Shown here: positions 62,370 through 64,000 of the stretch, one piece after another
Position numbering within the stretch: the stretch's first letter is position 1
Layout of the letters: each line of letters begins with the position of its first letter
Position numbers and translations under genes: made by a program
Source of the DNA: Arthonia radiata
Taxonomy: Eukaryota > Ascomycota > Arthoniomycetes > Arthoniales > Arthoniaceae
Length of the DNA stretch: 64,000 bases
Direction of reading: 5' to 3'
Assembly (NCBI GenBank): GCA_002989075.1
Contig: PSQN01000004.1
Span: 124,001 to 188,000, forward strand
Notes under the pieces: model-generated
Database searches by the model: none
What the model was told of the DNA's origin: nothing
What the model saw: the letters and a program-made list of their open reading frames with translations, nothing else

Positions 62370-64000
62370 CTACTCTCGCATGGTTGGGGGCACGAGGCGA
62401 CATCGAACTTCCACTTCCTGCAAAGCCGGCATTCTCGCCGCAATGAAGACATGTATCTCTTCCATGGACGCGTGCAGTTGTTTTCGATCTCGCGGAAGTT
62501 CCAAGCTTCCAAAGCCACGACGACAGCCTAGGATACTGAGGTTGTGAAGGCCCTCAAAACGAACGTGCTCCGGTGTTGATCCTGGATCTGCAAGGTTGAT
62601 TGTGGCATAGAATTGCAGTGTTTCAAGCTTGGGACAATGCGTTGCAATTCTCATGATTTGGGTTTGAGTCATTGTTGTTGAGCAGTCCACCGTTAGCGAC
62701 TCGAGTTGAGGCCAGCATGCCACGACGGAAAGAAAGAGCTCTGGGTCAATGTACTGGTTGTCACTGCTATCTTGTTAGCATCTGATACCAATAGCCAGGT
62801 TCAGACTTACGATCGCATTTCAGATTCGCACTCCAGGACCAGACGCTTCATGCTTGGAGCGCACAAAGACAGCTTGGGCAGCATTAGCTCTGCCATACGA
62901 AACTCCATCCAGGGTCCCCGGATCTCCAAGCGTTCCAGATTTGAGCAATGTGGTATGGCCTCATCGAGACTCGAGCCGTCTTGATTGAAAAACCTTCTCC
63001 CTCTTTGGGCCCACGTAACATCTCTGAGATAAGGCATGCTGCTTAAAATCATACCAAAGTGACCGATGTCTGACGTTTCGTATCGTAGCTCCTTCATGTG
63101 CATGGAGAGTGGAGGCAACTCGGCGTCGAGGTGCTGCTGGTTCGAGAAGGTTAGCACGAAACGTGGTCTTGCGCCGGCTGACTCTGCACCTTTAATGTTC
63201 CTAGTCTGAGTGAAAGTATTGCGTAGATGGGTAGCTTAGGCAGGCCAACCGAGACTGCGGTGAACTTTCAGAGGGGTCCGACGTACCAAGAGTGTCACAT
63301 AGTGCGTGTCCAGCTGAACACAGTACATCTCGAGCGCTTCAAGAGGCTGCGACCAGATCAACGCCGTAAGTTCGCTCCCGAGATGCAAGACCCCCCCCTC
63401 GGGTTCTACGCACCAACAAAGCCGCCTTGATAAGACGTCAGCACGGCCTCTTTTGAAGTTCCGGTTCAAATAAAGTGTCCTGGGGCGACGCCAGGGTGCT
63501 AGTTGCCTGAGGATACTTCCGAAGCTGCATCATAGAATGTGTGGATGCTCTTCGGCTTGCATAGGGGATGAATCCCAGCACAGCTTCTCCCGAAGTTCGT
63601 CCGGGTCTCGAACAAAGCGCTTTGGGGCAGCGCCGGCGCCCTGGCTGTCAGGCTGCGGTGTTTAGGCAGCAGAAGAAAAAGCGTGGCCACTCTGAGACTT
63701 ACCGGAGACTTTTAGCGTGTTGTAATAGATAACACCAGTCTGAAGAGGTAAACTCTTCCTTGTAGACGTGTGTGACACCCAAGGACACGAGAGCTGGGCA
63801 AGTATGCTGCTCAAATGTCAGTCACGTTTACCGTAGTGCACACTCAGGTAGTGCGACTTCTTCATACAGGTAGCGACCGCAAGAGTGGACCCAATCTCTT
63901 TGCTTCCACATAAACTTCCCTGGTTGTTGCGTGTAGAAGGAGGTCGTGGCAGGCCTGCGGTAGCTCCATATCGTGGAAATACAATACGACACTTTGCAAA
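62370..64000 (-). CDS. Leucine-rich-repeat (F-box-type) protein, 5' end outside window
   Basis: Exons running from the right edge: 64000-63868, 63806-63703, 63425-63287, 63205-62811 and 62763-62370. All keep phase. The frame is open at base 64000, so the start lies beyond the window. The protein reads as alternating helix-strand units typical of LRRs: CPALVSLGVTHVYKEEF, LTALIWSQPLEALEMYCVQL, MKELRYETSDIGHFGMILSS, CSNLERLEIRGPWMEF, APSMKRLVLECES, WPQLESLTVDCSTTMTQTQI and CPKLETLQFYATINL. The order and spacing match fungal F-box/LRR proteins, but the F-box itself would be in the missing part, so that label is inference. The 63426-63702 intron is long (277 nt) and may hide another exon. Confidence 0.72.

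Noticed and set aside
1-64000. CRISPR arrays, prophages or bacterial operons
   Set aside because: The window is eukaryotic with spliceosomal introns, and no regularly spaced repeats were seen.

Overview
The window reads as nuclear DNA of a filamentous ascomycete (Pezizomycotina, possibly a dothideomycete; class-level placement is inference). The signs are compact genes 0.3-2 kb apart, short introns (mostly 49-66 nt) with CTGAC/CTAAC branch sites, an NRPS-like reductase, fungal families such as Kap120, Gup1, Exg1, Mnl1 and Erd2, and one AT-rich island that looks RIP-degraded. I rebuilt 20 complete protein-coding genes, two genes cut by the window edges and one tRNA. Where introns are called, reading phase was checked across every junction.

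Layout. 0-10 kb: an edge-truncated unknown gene (minus), a divergent adenylation-thiolation-reductase enzyme (plus), a Kel3-type kelch protein (plus) and a secreted GH5 exo-beta-1,3-glucanase (minus). 10-20 kb: an NCS1 purine/cytosine-type permease, a mitochondrial Bax-inhibitor-family protein, a large F-box-like protein with a disordered tail, and two tandem TenA-like proteins. 20-28 kb: a 12-exon CorA-like membrane protein and a neighbour with a fungal helical N-terminal domain. 28-29.2 kb: a gene-free AT-rich island. 29.7-34.1 kb: a head-to-tail pair encoding both halves of an acyl-CoA carboxylase (carboxyltransferase, then biotin carboxylase plus biotin carrier). 34-39.7 kb: an Erd2-like receptor, a short repeat region, the importin Kap120 and a tRNA-Met. 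41-47 kb: a small lysine-rich protein, a glycine-rich-domain protein and an HD phosphohydrolase. 47-58 kb: a 1311-residue unknown protein, Gup1 (MBOAT) and a triple-KH RNA-binding protein. 58-64 kb: the ER mannosidase-like Mnl1/EDEM with a PA domain, a small probable mitochondrial protein and an edge-truncated F-box/LRR-type gene.

Most of the window is housekeeping: secretion and ER quality control (Erd2, Mnl1, Gup1), nuclear import (Kap120), RNA binding and wall remodelling. The most interesting item is the carboxylase pair. Neither subunit shows a mitochondrial presequence. The biotin-bearing subunit ends in Ala-Lys-Leu, a canonical peroxisomal PTS1, and the carboxyltransferase carries a near-match to PTS2 at residues 21-29. 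This suggests a two-subunit peroxisomal acyl-CoA carboxylase, distinct from cytosolic Acc1 and mitochondrial methylcrotonyl-CoA carboxylase. That localisation is a hypothesis from sequence, not a demonstrated fact.
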